Below are positions 8,809 to 16,601 of a stretch of DNA of 64,000 nucleotides, piece after piece (position 1 is the stretch's first letter; each line of letters opens with the position of its first letter). The position numbers were made by a program, and so were the translations under genes. The notes under the pieces were generated by a model. It was not told the DNA's origin. It did no database searches and was given only the letters and a program-made list of their open reading frames with translations. Source of the stretch: Soehngenia longivitae (lineage in GTDB: Bacteria > Bacillota > Clostridia > Tissierellales > Tissierellaceae); contig NZ_SRIB01000002.1 of NCBI RefSeq assembly GCF_004684055.1, forward strand, positions 186,001-250,000, written 5' to 3'.

Positions 8809-9744
8809 CTATTTCCTCAGCCTTGGATCTAATGCATCTCTAAGACCATCTCCCAATACATTAAAGGAGAACATGATTAGAGATATCAAAAGTGCAGGGA
8901 ATATAATTTGATAAGTAAGTCCTACTGCCATTCCTGCTAAGCCGTCATTTGCCAAGCTTCCAAGACTTGATTTAGGAGCTTGTAAACCTAAACCTAAAAA
9001 TCCTAAAGTTGCCTCTGCAAATATTGCTCTTGGGATAGTAAGAGTTACATTTACTAGTATTGGTCCGAGAGTGTTTGGAATTATGTGTTTTCTTAGTATC
9101 CAACCCTGATCAGCTCCAAGTGACTCAGAAGCAAGAGAATACTCAGCTTCTTTCAACTGCAATACTTGACCTCTTACGAGTATTGCCATGGGGACCCAGT
9201 CTGTGATAGTCATAGCTAGTATAATTACAAACAATGAAGTACCAGAGCCTTGACTTGAAAATACTACAGACATCAAAATAACAACTAACAAGTAAGGAAT
9301 ACTGTATATTACTTCTGCAATACGCATCATGATCGAGTCAACTCTTCTACTTGAAACACCGGCAATACCACCATATAATATACCAACTGTAAAATCTATT
9401 GCAGCAGCTAATATTCCTATTAGAAGAGAATATCTTGCTCCATACCATGTCCTAGTAAATAGGTCTCTACCTAATTCGTCTGTTCCAAACCAGAAATCTG
9501 AATTTGGTTTTACATTTATATTTGAGTAATCTTGTTCATAATAAGTGTATCCGCTTATCATTGGCCCTGCAATCGCCATTACTGTTATTAGTATTATCAA
9601 AACTAAACCGACCATAGCTAGTTTATTTTGTTTTAATCTTCTCCAGACATCTGGCCAGTATTTTATACTGGGGCGTCTTATTTTTTCAGCATTTCTCTGC
9701 TCTTCTGAAGCTCTTTCAAACATCTCTTTTGTGAGTTCTGTCAT
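8809..9744 (-). CDS. oppC: Oligopeptide ABC transporter permease OppC
   Basis: 311 residues. A cytoplasmic N-terminus precedes a first membrane span at about 44-64, then the periplasm-type loop with FGTDELGRDLFTRTWYGAR, a family hallmark, and the remaining spans. The EAA-type loop that contacts the ATPases is ESLGADQGWILRKHIIPN. The ATG follows the oppB stop directly (TAGATG), with the ribosome-binding site inside the end of oppB. Confidence 0.94.
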   Translation of the reverse strand: MTELTKEMFERASEEQRNAEKIRRPSIKYWPDVWRRLKQNKLAMVGLVLIILITVMAIAGPMISGYTYYEQDYSNINVKPNSDFWFGTDELGRDLFTRTWYGARYSLLIGILAAAIDFTVGILYGGIAGVSSRRVDSIMMRIAEVIYSIPYLLVVILMSVVFSSQGSGTSLFVIILAMTITDWVPMAILVRGQVLQLKEAEYSLASESLGADQGWILRKHIIPNTLGPILVNVTLTIPRAIFAEATLGFLGLGLQAPKSSLGSLANDGLAGMAVGLTYQIIFPALLISLIMFSFNVLGDGLRDALDPRLRK

Positions 9745-10674
9745 CTAATGTCCCTCCTCAGTAAGTCTAATTCTTGGGTCAACAAGCATATATGTTATGT
9801 CTACTAACAAAAGCATTAATACAAGTATAAGTGCATAAAACACAGTAGTTCCCATTATAAGTGTGTAATCTCTGTTTCCAATGGATTTAACAAAGAACAT
9901 ACCTAAACCAGGGATACCAAATATTTTTTCAATAACAAAACTTCCTACTAATAAGTTAGAAATAGTTATTCCTAAAACAGAAACAACAGGAAGTATTGCA
10001 TTTCTTACAGCGTGTTTCATGATTACAGCAAACTTTGTAAGCCCCTTAGACTTTGCGGTTTTAATATAATCTTGGTTTAAAACTTCAAGCATACTAGAAC
10101 GCATAAGTCTTGCCATTGTAGCAAGTGGCATAAGCCCAAGTGCAAATGAAGGGAGTATGGTGTGTTTAAATTCTCCCCATCCTCCAATCGGCAAGAAACT
10201 TACATTTTTGGCCACGAATTGTATTAAAAATGTTCCCATTACAAAACTAGGCACAGATATACCTATTATTGCTACAATCATCGATATGTAGTCTGGCATT
10301 TTATTTTGATACAAGGCGGCCATAGCACCAAGTGCAGGTCCAAATATCAAAGCAAATACTAATGCTTGAGCCCCTAATCTAGCAGAAACAGGAAAGCCTC
10401 TTTCTATCATGTCATTGACTGTTTCAACACGAGATTTCATACTTTCTCCAAAATCTCCTCTTACTAGATTTCCTAAATAAATTAAGTACTGTTGATATAA
10501 TGGCTTATCTAGTCCATATTTTTTCTGAAGATTTTCATATACAACTGGAGGCATCTTCCCTTCTTTTGCAAAAGGATTACCAGGTATAGCATGCATCAGA
10601 AAGAAAGTTATTGTTACGATAGCCCATAGCGTTATGATAGACATAACAAATCTTTTGAGCAAGTATTTTTTCAT
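9745..10674 (-). CDS. oppB: Oligopeptide ABC transporter permease OppB
   Basis: 309 residues, hydrophobic with about six spans. It starts MKKYLLKRFVMSIITLWAIV and carries the family motifs FLMHAIPGNPF, YGLDKPLYQQY and the EAA-loop AKSKGLTKFAVIMKHAVRNA. It forms the membrane channel with OppC. It lies 89 nt downstream of oppA, behind a hairpin that could lower its transcription relative to the binding protein. Confidence 0.94.
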   Translation of the reverse strand: MKKYLLKRFVMSIITLWAIVTITFFLMHAIPGNPFAKEGKMPPVVYENLQKKYGLDKPLYQQYLIYLGNLVRGDFGESMKSRVETVNDMIERGFPVSARLGAQALVFALIFGPALGAMAALYQNKMPDYISMIVAIIGISVPSFVMGTFLIQFVAKNVSFLPIGGWGEFKHTILPSFALGLMPLATMARLMRSSMLEVLNQDYIKTAKSKGLTKFAVIMKHAVRNAILPVVSVLGITISNLLVGSFVIEKIFGIPGLGMFFVKSIGNRDYTLIMGTTVFYALILVLMLLLVDITYMLVDPRIRLTEEGH

Positions 10675-10700
10675 GATTTAGCTCCTTTCATATATTTTAA

Positions 10701-10740
10701 TAAGAGAAAATCAGAGAGCATTGCTCCTGATTTTCTCTTA
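10701..10740 (-). terminator. Intercistronic hairpin between oppA and oppB
   Basis: Near-perfect 19-bp arms around a short loop (10701-10740). On the minus strand it is followed by TTAAAATATATG, a weak U tract, so partial termination or 3'-end protection of oppA mRNA is likelier than full termination. Confidence 0.6.
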
Positions 10741-10763
10741 AAAAATATAATATTTCTGACTGG

Positions 10764-12428
10764 TTATTTATTTATATCTGCATATGTTATTGTAGGATAT
10801 TGGATAGGAATCTTATATACTCCTGTAACATATGGTTTCACAGCGTATGGTTGAGTGTAGAAATAAACAGGAACAATTGGAACATCTTCCATCAATATAG
10901 CTTCTGCTTCTCTCATTGCATCAAATCTTATCTTTTGATCAGCTGTGCTTTTTGCAATGTCGATAAGTCTGTCATATTCTGGATTGCTGTAGCCAGCATC
11001 GTTGAATGGTCCATCAGTATAGAACAAATCTAGCATAGTCATTGGATCACTGTAGTCGCCAATCCAACCTGCTCTAGAGATATCATAATCTCCAGCTTTT
11101 TCTCTGTCTAGTTTTACTTGGAACTCAACATTTTCCAAACCGATTTCAATACCTAAATTCGTTCTCCACATTTCTTGAGCAGCTTGAGCGATTTTTTTGT
11201 GAGCTTCTGAAGTGTTGTAGAGTAGAACAAAGCCTTGTGCGTTGAAATCTTCAACAGTCATACCTTCTTCAGCTAGACCTTCAGCTAGCAGTGTCTTTGC
11301 TTTCTCAAGATCATAACCTATGAAGTCACCAGTAGTTGCTCTATAATCTTCACCATTTTCATCAAGTAATCCAGGAGGTACAATACCAGTTGCTGGGATT
11401 TGTCCACCTTGAGCTATCTTGTCGACGATAGTTTGTCTGTCGAGAGCATACACCAATGCTTGTCTTACTTTTTTGTTGTTGAAAGGTTTCTTTTCATTAT
11501 TCAAGTTGAAATAATAAGTTCCAACATCTGCTCCAATTTGAAGTTCTGGATTATTTTCTGCCTTAAGTTGAGCTACTACTGCTTGAGGAAGAGTTACTAA
11601 GATATCATATTCTCCGCCTTCATATTTTTGCCATGCAGTATTTTCATCTTCTATTATATCAAAGTCAATTCCGTCTAATTTTATATTGTCTTTGTCGTAG
11701 TAATTTTCGTTTTTAGCCAATTTAATCTTTGCATTGTGTTCCCAAGATTCTAGTGTAAAAGGTCCATTTGAAACGTAAGTTGATGGATCTTTTGCCCAGT
11801 CTGGGTTAGCTTCTGCTACTGCTTTATTTACTGGATAATATGTGTAGAATGCACATAAGTCTAAGAAATAAGCAGTTGGAGACTCGAGAGTTACCTCTAG
11901 GGTCTTGTCATCAAGAGCTTTAACAGCTACATCATCTACTGTACCTTCTCCAGAGTTATATGCTTCAGCTCCTTTGATGTAGTACAACTGATATGCATAG
12001 TCCGCTGCTAATTCAGGATCAAGAGCTCTCTTCCATGCAAATTCGAAATCTTGTGCAGTTACTGGATCTCCATTTGACCATTTAATGTCATCTTTTAGAG
12101 TGAATGTATAAGTCAAATCATCCTCTGACAAAGTGTATTCTTTTGCCATACCTGGAACAATCTGTCCTGTAGAATCATGTTTCATGAGTCCTTCAAATAA
12201 GTTATTTAGTATCCATGATTCATGGGTACCTTGTGCAAGTGCTGGATCTAATGAACCAGGTTCACTTGAGTTGTTAGTGCGAAGTATTTTTTCACCTGTT
12301 TGCTCTTCGCCTGTAGTTGGTTCTTCAGGTTCTGGTGTAGTTGGTTCTTCACCAGAGCTACAAGCTGATACGAACACTGAAACAACTAGAAGCAAACTTA
12401 GCAAAATCAATAGTTTTTTGCTCTTCAT
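10764..12428 (-). CDS. oppA: Oligopeptide-binding lipoprotein OppA
   Basis: 554 residues. A lipoprotein signal ends in the lipobox VSAC (Cys at 23), followed by an acidic Glu/Pro/Thr linker. Family 5 solute-binding features include RTNNSSEPGSLDPALAQG, FTLKDDIKWSNGDPVTAQDF and the closing YADINK. It captures peptides outside the membrane and delivers them to OppBC; as the first gene, it is probably the most highly expressed. AAAGGGGGA lies 7 nt before the ATG. The resemblance is to OppA-type rather than DppA-type binding proteins, but specificity is inferred. Confidence 0.93.
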   Translation of the reverse strand: MKSKKLLILLSLLLVVSVFVSACSSGEEPTTPEPEEPTTGEEQTGEKILRTNNSSEPGSLDPALAQGTHESWILNNLFEGLMKHDSTGQIVPGMAKEYTLSEDDLTYTFTLKDDIKWSNGDPVTAQDFEFAWKRALDPELAADYAYQLYYIKGAEAYNSGEGTVDDVAVKALDDKTLEVTLESPTAYFLDLCAFYTYYPVNKAVAEANPDWAKDPSTYVSNGPFTLESWEHNAKIKLAKNENYYDKDNIKLDGIDFDIIEDENTAWQKYEGGEYDILVTLPQAVVAQLKAENNPELQIGADVGTYYFNLNNEKKPFNNKKVRQALVYALDRQTIVDKIAQGGQIPATGIVPPGLLDENGEDYRATTGDFIGYDLEKAKTLLAEGLAEEGMTVEDFNAQGFVLLYNTSEAHKKIAQAAQEMWRTNLGIEIGLENVEFQVKLDREKAGDYDISRAGWIGDYSDPMTMLDLFYTDGPFNDAGYSNPEYDRLIDIAKSTADQKIRFDAMREAEAILMEDVPIVPVYFYTQPYAVKPYVTGVYKIPIQYPTITYADINK

Positions 12429-12468
12429 ATGTTTTCCCCCTTTTATAAAATTGATCTACGACAAATTA

Positions 12469-12497
12469 AGTTTAACATTATTTTAATATTTTGACAA
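12469..12497 (-). promoter_or_regulatory. Putative promoter of the opp operon
   Basis: On the minus strand: TTGTCA (12497-12492), 17-nt spacer, TAAACT (12474-12469), about 40 nt upstream of oppA. Confidence 0.5.
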
Positions 12498-12499
12498 GA

Positions 12500-12523
12500 G
12501 GCAATGTATGGCCATATTTTGCC
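12500..12523. promoter_or_regulatory. Interrupted palindrome upstream of the oppA -35
   Basis: GGCAA-tgt-ATGGCCAT-att-TTGCC is a 24-bp dyad with 18 symmetric bases, 3 bp upstream of the putative oppA -35 box. Its position suits an activator or repressor site; the regulator is unknown. Confidence 0.4.
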
Positions 12524-12693
12524 AATTTCTTATCAATCAAAAAATTAAGATAATTTAAAAAAAATAATAGATTTATCTTGAGTCGCTTTCAAAACCTTGA
12601 TATCACTATAATATGCTAAATCAACTTATTTTAATGAAGATATTATACAACCTCAATTCAATAAAAGAAATATTCAGCATTATCTAATAATAT
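12524..12693. other. AT-rich remainder of the opp/pro divergent intergenic region
   Basis: The whole gap between the divergent starts of oppA and proA is about 320 bp. It holds the oppA promoter, the palindrome and, near proA, the proA promoter. This middle stretch shows a TATAAT at about 12609 but no gene or clear hairpin. Confidence 0.5.
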
Positions 12694-12722
12694 TTCACAA
12701 ATTGTATTTATTTTGCTATAAT
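12694..12722 (+). promoter_or_regulatory. Promoter of proA-proB
   Basis: TTCACA (12694-12699), 17-nt spacer, perfect TATAAT (12717-12722), predicting a 5' leader of about 20 nt. Confidence 0.65.
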
Positions 12723-12749
12723 ATACAAAACGTTTAGGTGGTGATGAAA

Positions 12750-13991
12750 ATGCAAGATATAAAAGCTATGGCAAGCGAATTAAAAAAGAGTCAAAGAGAA
12801 CTCGAAATGTCGAGTCTTGAAGAAAGAAATGAAGCATTGCTCAAAGTTGCTGATAGTCTATTAAGAAATAGAGAAGAAATCTTAGAAATGAACAAAATCG
12901 ATATAGCTAATGCTAGATTAAAAGGGATGAAAGAGGGGTTAGTTGATAGACTGTATTTAAACGATGAGAGATTAGTTGATATAGTCGACAATATTCATTC
13001 GATAGTAAAACTTGATGATCCGATATGGAACTCTAGCAAAGTTTGGACTAGACCTAATGGCATGACAATTGCTAAAATGACTGTTCCTATTGGAGTGATT
13101 GGGATAATTTATGAATCTAGACCAAATGTTACAGTTGATGCATTTAGTTTGGCAATAAAATCAGGGAATACTATTCTTTTGAAAGGGAGTTCTTCTTCCA
13201 TAAACACTAATACTGCAATTGTAAAAGCTATAAAGAGTGGGCTTAGGGACTCAAGCATAACAGAAAATGTTGTTTTCTTCATAGAAGATGAAAGAAGAGA
13301 AGTGGCTGATGAAATGATGAATTTAACTGGCACTTTGGACCTTTTAATCCCACGAGGAGGTAAAGAGCTTATAAACTATGTAGTTGAGCATTCAAAAGTA
13401 CCTACTTTAAAGACAGGAGAAGGTAATTGCCATATTTTTGTAGATGAAACAGCAGATTTTAAAATGGCTATTGACATCATAAAAAATGCAAAGCTACAGA
13501 GGGTTGGAGTATGCAATGCGTGTGAAACAGTGCTTATTCATGAAAATATTAGAACTGATTTTTTACCACTATTATACGAAGAAATTGGGGACAAAGTTGA
13601 ATTAAGAGGTTGCGAGAGAGTAAGAGAAATCATTCCAGCTAAAGTTGCAAAAGAAAGTGACTGGTATGAAGAGTATTTGGATTATATACTTGCTGTAAAA
13701 GTGGTTGATAATTTATATGATGCGATAGATCACATAAATAAATATGGAACTAAACATTCAGAGTCAATTATCACCAATAATTTGAACAATGCATTAGTTT
13801 TCCAAAAAAGAGTTGATTCTTCCTGTGTATATGTCAACGCATCTACACGTTTCTCAGATGGCACTGAATTTGGTTTTGGAACTGAGATGGGGATAAGCAC
13901 ACAGAAACTTCATGCAAGAGGCCCAGTTGGACTAGAACAATTAGTGACATATAAATATGTAATCATGGGTAATGGTCAGATTAGAAAGTAG
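12750..13991 (+). CDS. proA: Gamma-glutamyl phosphate reductase ProA
   Basis: 413 residues from the ATG at 12750, chosen because AGGTGGTG (12736-12743) is 6 nt upstream; GTG/ATG codons at 12738-12744 are alternatives. The enzyme reduces gamma-glutamyl phosphate to glutamate semialdehyde in proline synthesis. Family motifs are IYESRPNVTVDAFSLAIKSG, LLKGSSSSINTN, the active-site cysteine in VGVCNACET, and the C-terminal TEFGFGTEMGIST followed by HARGPVGLEQL. The usual bacterial order is proB-proA; here proA comes first. Confidence 0.96.
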   Translation: MQDIKAMASELKKSQRELEMSSLEERNEALLKVADSLLRNREEILEMNKIDIANARLKGMKEGLVDRLYLNDERLVDIVDNIHSIVKLDDPIWNSSKVWTRPNGMTIAKMTVPIGVIGIIYESRPNVTVDAFSLAIKSGNTILLKGSSSSINTNTAIVKAIKSGLRDSSITENVVFFIEDERREVADEMMNLTGTLDLLIPRGGKELINYVVEHSKVPTLKTGEGNCHIFVDETADFKMAIDIIKNAKLQRVGVCNACETVLIHENIRTDFLPLLYEEIGDKVELRGCERVREIIPAKVAKESDWYEEYLDYILAVKVVDNLYDAIDHINKYGTKHSESIITNNLNNALVFQKRVDSSCVYVNASTRFSDGTEFGFGTEMGISTQKLHARGPVGLEQLVTYKYVIMGNGQIRK

Positions 13992-13998
13992 GTGTAGA

Positions 13999-14796
13999 AT
14001 GGATAGAAATATGTTAAAATCTGCAAAAAAAATAGTGATTAAGATAGGATCAAGCACATTGACTGATGAGGAAGGTAATATTGATAAGGAATTCATTAAG
14101 GAACTTTCTGACGAAATAAGAAAGATCGTTGATCAAGGCAAGAAAGTGGTAATAGTTTCTTCTGGAGCGAGGATTGCAGGGGTTTCTACCATAGGTAAAT
14201 GGTCTAGAAAAGAAGATATTCATTATAAACAAGCGTTGTGTGCTATCGGTCAAGTTGAACTCATGGATTCATATAGGAGGATATTTTGGGAGAAACAATT
14301 ACATGTGGCTCAAATCCTCTTGACTAAAGATGATTTTGGATCGAAATCAAGGACTCTGAACATTAGAAATACATTGTTTACATTGATTGATGAGGGTGTC
14401 ATACCTATAATCAATGAAAATGACACTGTAAGTGTTGATGAAATTAAAATCGGGGACAATGATATGCTTGCAGCTTATTCAAGTGTATTGTGGGGAGCTG
14501 ATTTGTTGATTCTATTGAGTGACATAGAAGGGATTTATGATAAGAACCCAAAAGATCATGAGGACGCAGAAATCATTTATGAGATAAATGATGTAGAAGG
14601 TATTAAAAAAGAGATAGATATAGGACAAAAAAGCTCTTTTGGCACGGGGGGAGTGAGTACGAAACTTAAAGCTGCTGAGCATGTAAATAAATTTGGGATA
14701 CCTCTAGCTGTTGTAAAGGGCAAGGAAAAAGGAATAATCTCTAAATTATTAGAAGGGGAAAAAGTAGGGACTTTGATTTACGAAGAAATTAATTAA
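13999..14796 (+). CDS. proB: Glutamate 5-kinase ProB (without PUA domain)
   Basis: 265 residues from the ATG at 13999 (AGGTG 4 nt upstream); the open frame extends further upstream into proA without a better start. Amino-acid-kinase features: VIKIGSSTLTDEEGNID at the N-terminus, VSSGARIAG, PIINENDTVS, IKIGDNDMLAAYSS and FGTGGVSTKLKAAE. It phosphorylates glutamate as the first step of proline synthesis. It ends after the kinase domain, lacking the roughly 100-residue PUA domain of the E. coli enzyme; short forms are known in Firmicutes. It begins 7 nt after the proA stop, so the two form an operon. Confidence 0.95.
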   Translation: MDRNMLKSAKKIVIKIGSSTLTDEEGNIDKEFIKELSDEIRKIVDQGKKVVIVSSGARIAGVSTIGKWSRKEDIHYKQALCAIGQVELMDSYRRIFWEKQLHVAQILLTKDDFGSKSRTLNIRNTLFTLIDEGVIPIINENDTVSVDEIKIGDNDMLAAYSSVLWGADLLILLSDIEGIYDKNPKDHEDAEIIYEINDVEGIKKEIDIGQKSSFGTGGVSTKLKAAEHVNKFGIPLAVVKGKEKGIISKLLEGEKVGTLIYEEIN

Positions 14797-14799
14797 CTC

Positions 14800-14828
14800 T
14801 TGACATCGAACACATGTTCTGATATATT
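14800..14828 (+). promoter_or_regulatory. Promoter with overlapping LexA (SOS) box
   Basis: TTGACA (14800-14805), 17-nt spacer, TATATT (14823-14828). Inside the spacer, CGAACACATGTTCT (14807-14820) matches the Gram-positive LexA/DinR consensus CGAACRNRYGTTYG at every defined position except the last. A repressor bound there would sit between -35 and -10, a typical SOS arrangement. Start codon about 45 nt downstream. Confidence 0.75.
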
Positions 14829-14873
14829 CATCTCATAATCTATCGTGAGAGTGAATGTTAAGGAGGAAGTGTG

Positions 14874-15455
14874 ATGCGAAATGATGAGGGACTATACAAT
14901 GACAAGCTTGTAGCTTTGATACCTTGTTATGATGACAAATTAGGAAATGCTACAAAGCTTATTTATGAAGAAAAAGAAATTTTGGTGGGAAAGACCGTAA
15001 AAACTGTGATAAAAAATCTATGTATGCATTATCAATTTGATCTAAAAGCATCTAACAACTATTACAGTGAAATTTTAACAAGCAAATCAGCCATTCCTAT
15101 TCCAATATCAACAGCTCTTATATATGTTCAATTAAAGGTAAGAGAACCTATTGGCAAAGACGATGGGGCTATGGGATATTTTAAATTAAATTATGTGGAT
15201 AAAATATATTCAACTAATGGAGATACATATATTCGGTTAAAAAATAAGACCGAGTTTAAACTATTATGTAGTTTAAATACTGCTATAAAGCAACTAAAAA
15301 ATGGAGAATTAGTCGAGAAACTACATAAAGAAGTAGAGAAAGACAAAATTAAGGAGGCACTAGTTTACTATCAAAATGAGGATTCTCCTGCTATGAAGTC
15401 TGACATAGCAAGGCTATTTATGAAGATAGATGATATCTTAGAAAGAATAAAGTAG
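14874..15455 (+). CDS. ComK-like regulator (tentative), SOS-box controlled
   Basis: About 194 residues; the best start is the ATG at 14874 or the adjacent codon at 14871, after AAGGAGG. I place it tentatively in the ComK family (competence master regulator) by pattern: similar length (ComK about 192), an early VALIPCYD segment where ComK has its AVLPEE, a middle stretch IPIPISTALIYVQLKVREP followed by GYFKLNYV that lines up with the ComK segment running from PPIMVDPSNQIFLF to GWISHVHV, then STNGDTYIRLKNKTEF lining up with SNGKTMELPISYNSF. This is remembered similarity, not a computed alignment. It has its own LexA-box promoter and terminator, so it is monocistronic. If not ComK-like, it is an unknown SOS-regulated protein. 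Confidence 0.5.
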   Translation: MRNDEGLYNDKLVALIPCYDDKLGNATKLIYEEKEILVGKTVKTVIKNLCMHYQFDLKASNNYYSEILTSKSAIPIPISTALIYVQLKVREPIGKDDGAMGYFKLNYVDKIYSTNGDTYIRLKNKTEFKLLCSLNTAIKQLKNGELVEKLHKEVEKDKIKEALVYYQNEDSPAMKSDIARLFMKIDDILERIK

Positions 15456-15461
15456 ATATTA

Positions 15462-15507
15462 AAAAAGTAGAGTGAGAATAATACAAACTCTACTTTTTAT
15501 TTTTTTG
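15462..15507 (+). terminator. Rho-independent terminator
   Basis: AAAAAGTAGAGT (15462-15473) pairs with ACTCTACTTTTT (15487-15498), followed by ATTTTTTTG. Confidence 0.8.
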
Positions 15508-15544
15508 CAAACTTATATTAAGCTTATCTCACCTAGGAATAAGT

Positions 15545-15558
15545 AAAGAGCGCTCTTT
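15545..15558. promoter_or_regulatory. 14-bp perfect palindrome ahead of the sigma-factor gene
   Basis: AAAGAGCGCTCTTT ends 15 nt before the preferred start codon. No good sigma-A promoter is visible between the upstream terminator and this site (TTGCAA at 15505 has no matching -10), so the gene may need a special factor. Function unknown. Confidence 0.35.
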
Positions 15559-15573
15559 TGAATGGAGCAAATG

Positions 15574-16137
15574 ATGGAGGAAATAAAAAGACTTTATGAG
15601 GAGTCGATAAAAGGTGATGATAAATCAAAATACGAATTGGTGGAGAGATTTTATCCGTTGATTATCTCTTCTATTAAAAAATACTACAACAATTATTCTG
15701 AATTTGAAGATTTAGTAGAAGATGGGAAACTCATAGTGCTTGAATGTATCAAAGATTTTGATGTAAGTAAAAATGTTCATTTTAGTGGATTTGTGAAGAC
15801 AAGACTTAGATTTTTCTATTTGAATAAACTGAATTCTAAAAAAGACATTATTTCATTAAACCAAAAAAACGAGGAGGATACTGAAATGATAGACTTACTG
15901 GAGAGCGAAGTAAATTTAGAGGAAGAGGTTATAAATAAAGACTTTTCTAAGCGCATACAAGATTTATTTATAAATCTATCTTTAAAGGAAAGAGAGGTAA
16001 TAATAGAGTTTTACTACTTGGGACTAACCGTAGAAGAGATAAGTAAATTGCACAATATTAGTTATAGAACTGTGCTAGAGCTAAAGCGAAGAGCACACAA
16101 AAAATTAAGAGAACAAATGGAGAGATATGATGATTGA
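15574..16137 (+). CDS. Small alternative sigma-70-family factor
   Basis: 187 residues from the ATG at 15574, with GGAG 6 nt upstream; ATGs at 15562 and 15571 are in frame. It has sigma region 2 (LVERFYPLIISSIKKYYN, EFEDLVEDGKLIVLECIKDFD, FSGFVKTRLRFFYLNKLNS) and region 4 with a helix-turn-helix (LSLKEREVIIEFYYLGL, VEEISKLHNISYRTVLELKRRA). No region 1 or clear region 3. Such short factors include ComX/SigX-type competence factors and UviA/TcdR-type toxin or bacteriocin factors of clostridia; sequence reading cannot decide. It overlaps the amidase gene by 8 nt, so the amidase is co-produced with it. Confidence 0.8.
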   Translation: MEEIKRLYEESIKGDDKSKYELVERFYPLIISSIKKYYNNYSEFEDLVEDGKLIVLECIKDFDVSKNVHFSGFVKTRLRFFYLNKLNSKKDIISLNQKNEEDTEMIDLLESEVNLEEEVINKDFSKRIQDLFINLSLKEREVIIEFYYLGLTVEEISKLHNISYRTVLELKRRAHKKLREQMERYDD

Positions 16138-16600
16138 GAAGATGCTAATTAAAAATAATTTTTCAACTAGAAATTCAGTAAAAATAAAGTATATCGTAAT
16201 ACACGATACAGGAAATACAAAAAAGAGTGCCAATGCGATAAATCATTTTAAATACTTCGATAAACCAAATGTGAATGCCTCAAGTCACTATGTGATCGAT
16301 GAAAATCATATAATTCAATTAGTAGAAGATAAAGATGTAAGTTATCATTGTGGAGATGGCAAGGGAAGGTTTGGAATAACTAATTCCAATTCAATAGGCA
16401 TTGAGCTATGTGTAAATGAAGGGAATAACTGGGAAATTACAAAAGAAAAAGCGATTTTCCTTGTGAGGTTATTGCTTGATAAATATGACTTAGATAAGAA
16501 GAATGTAGTTAGACATTTTGATGCATCTTTAAAAATATGTCCAAATAAAATGAGTGCGTTTGGGTGGAGAGAATGGACTTACTTTTACGATTCAATATAA
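16130..16600 (+). CDS. N-acetylmuramoyl-L-alanine amidase (Amidase_2 type)
   Basis: 156 residues from the ATG at 16130 (GGAGAG 5 nt upstream; 16127 is an alternative). Zinc ligands of the T7-lysozyme/PGRP-like fold are visible: His in YIVIHDTGN, His in VVRHFDAS and Cys in LKICPNKM, with GIELCVNEG between. It cleaves the lactyl-amide bond between muramic acid and the stem peptide. It has no signal peptide and no wall-binding domain, as in small phage endolysins or autolysins that need another route out. Overlap with the sigma gene implies co-translation. No holin or other phage gene is adjacent. Confidence 0.88.
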   Translation: MIEKMLIKNNFSTRNSVKIKYIVIHDTGNTKKSANAINHFKYFDKPNVNASSHYVIDENHIIQLVEDKDVSYHCGDGKGRFGITNSNSIGIELCVNEGNNWEITKEKAIFLVRLLLDKYDLDKKNVVRHFDASLKICPNKMSAFGWREWTYFYDSI

Positions 16601-16601
16601 A

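Noticed and set aside
14874-16600. Complete prophage
   Set aside because: Only an amidase and a sigma factor could be phage-like; no integrase, terminase, portal, capsid, tail or holin gene and no attachment repeats are seen.
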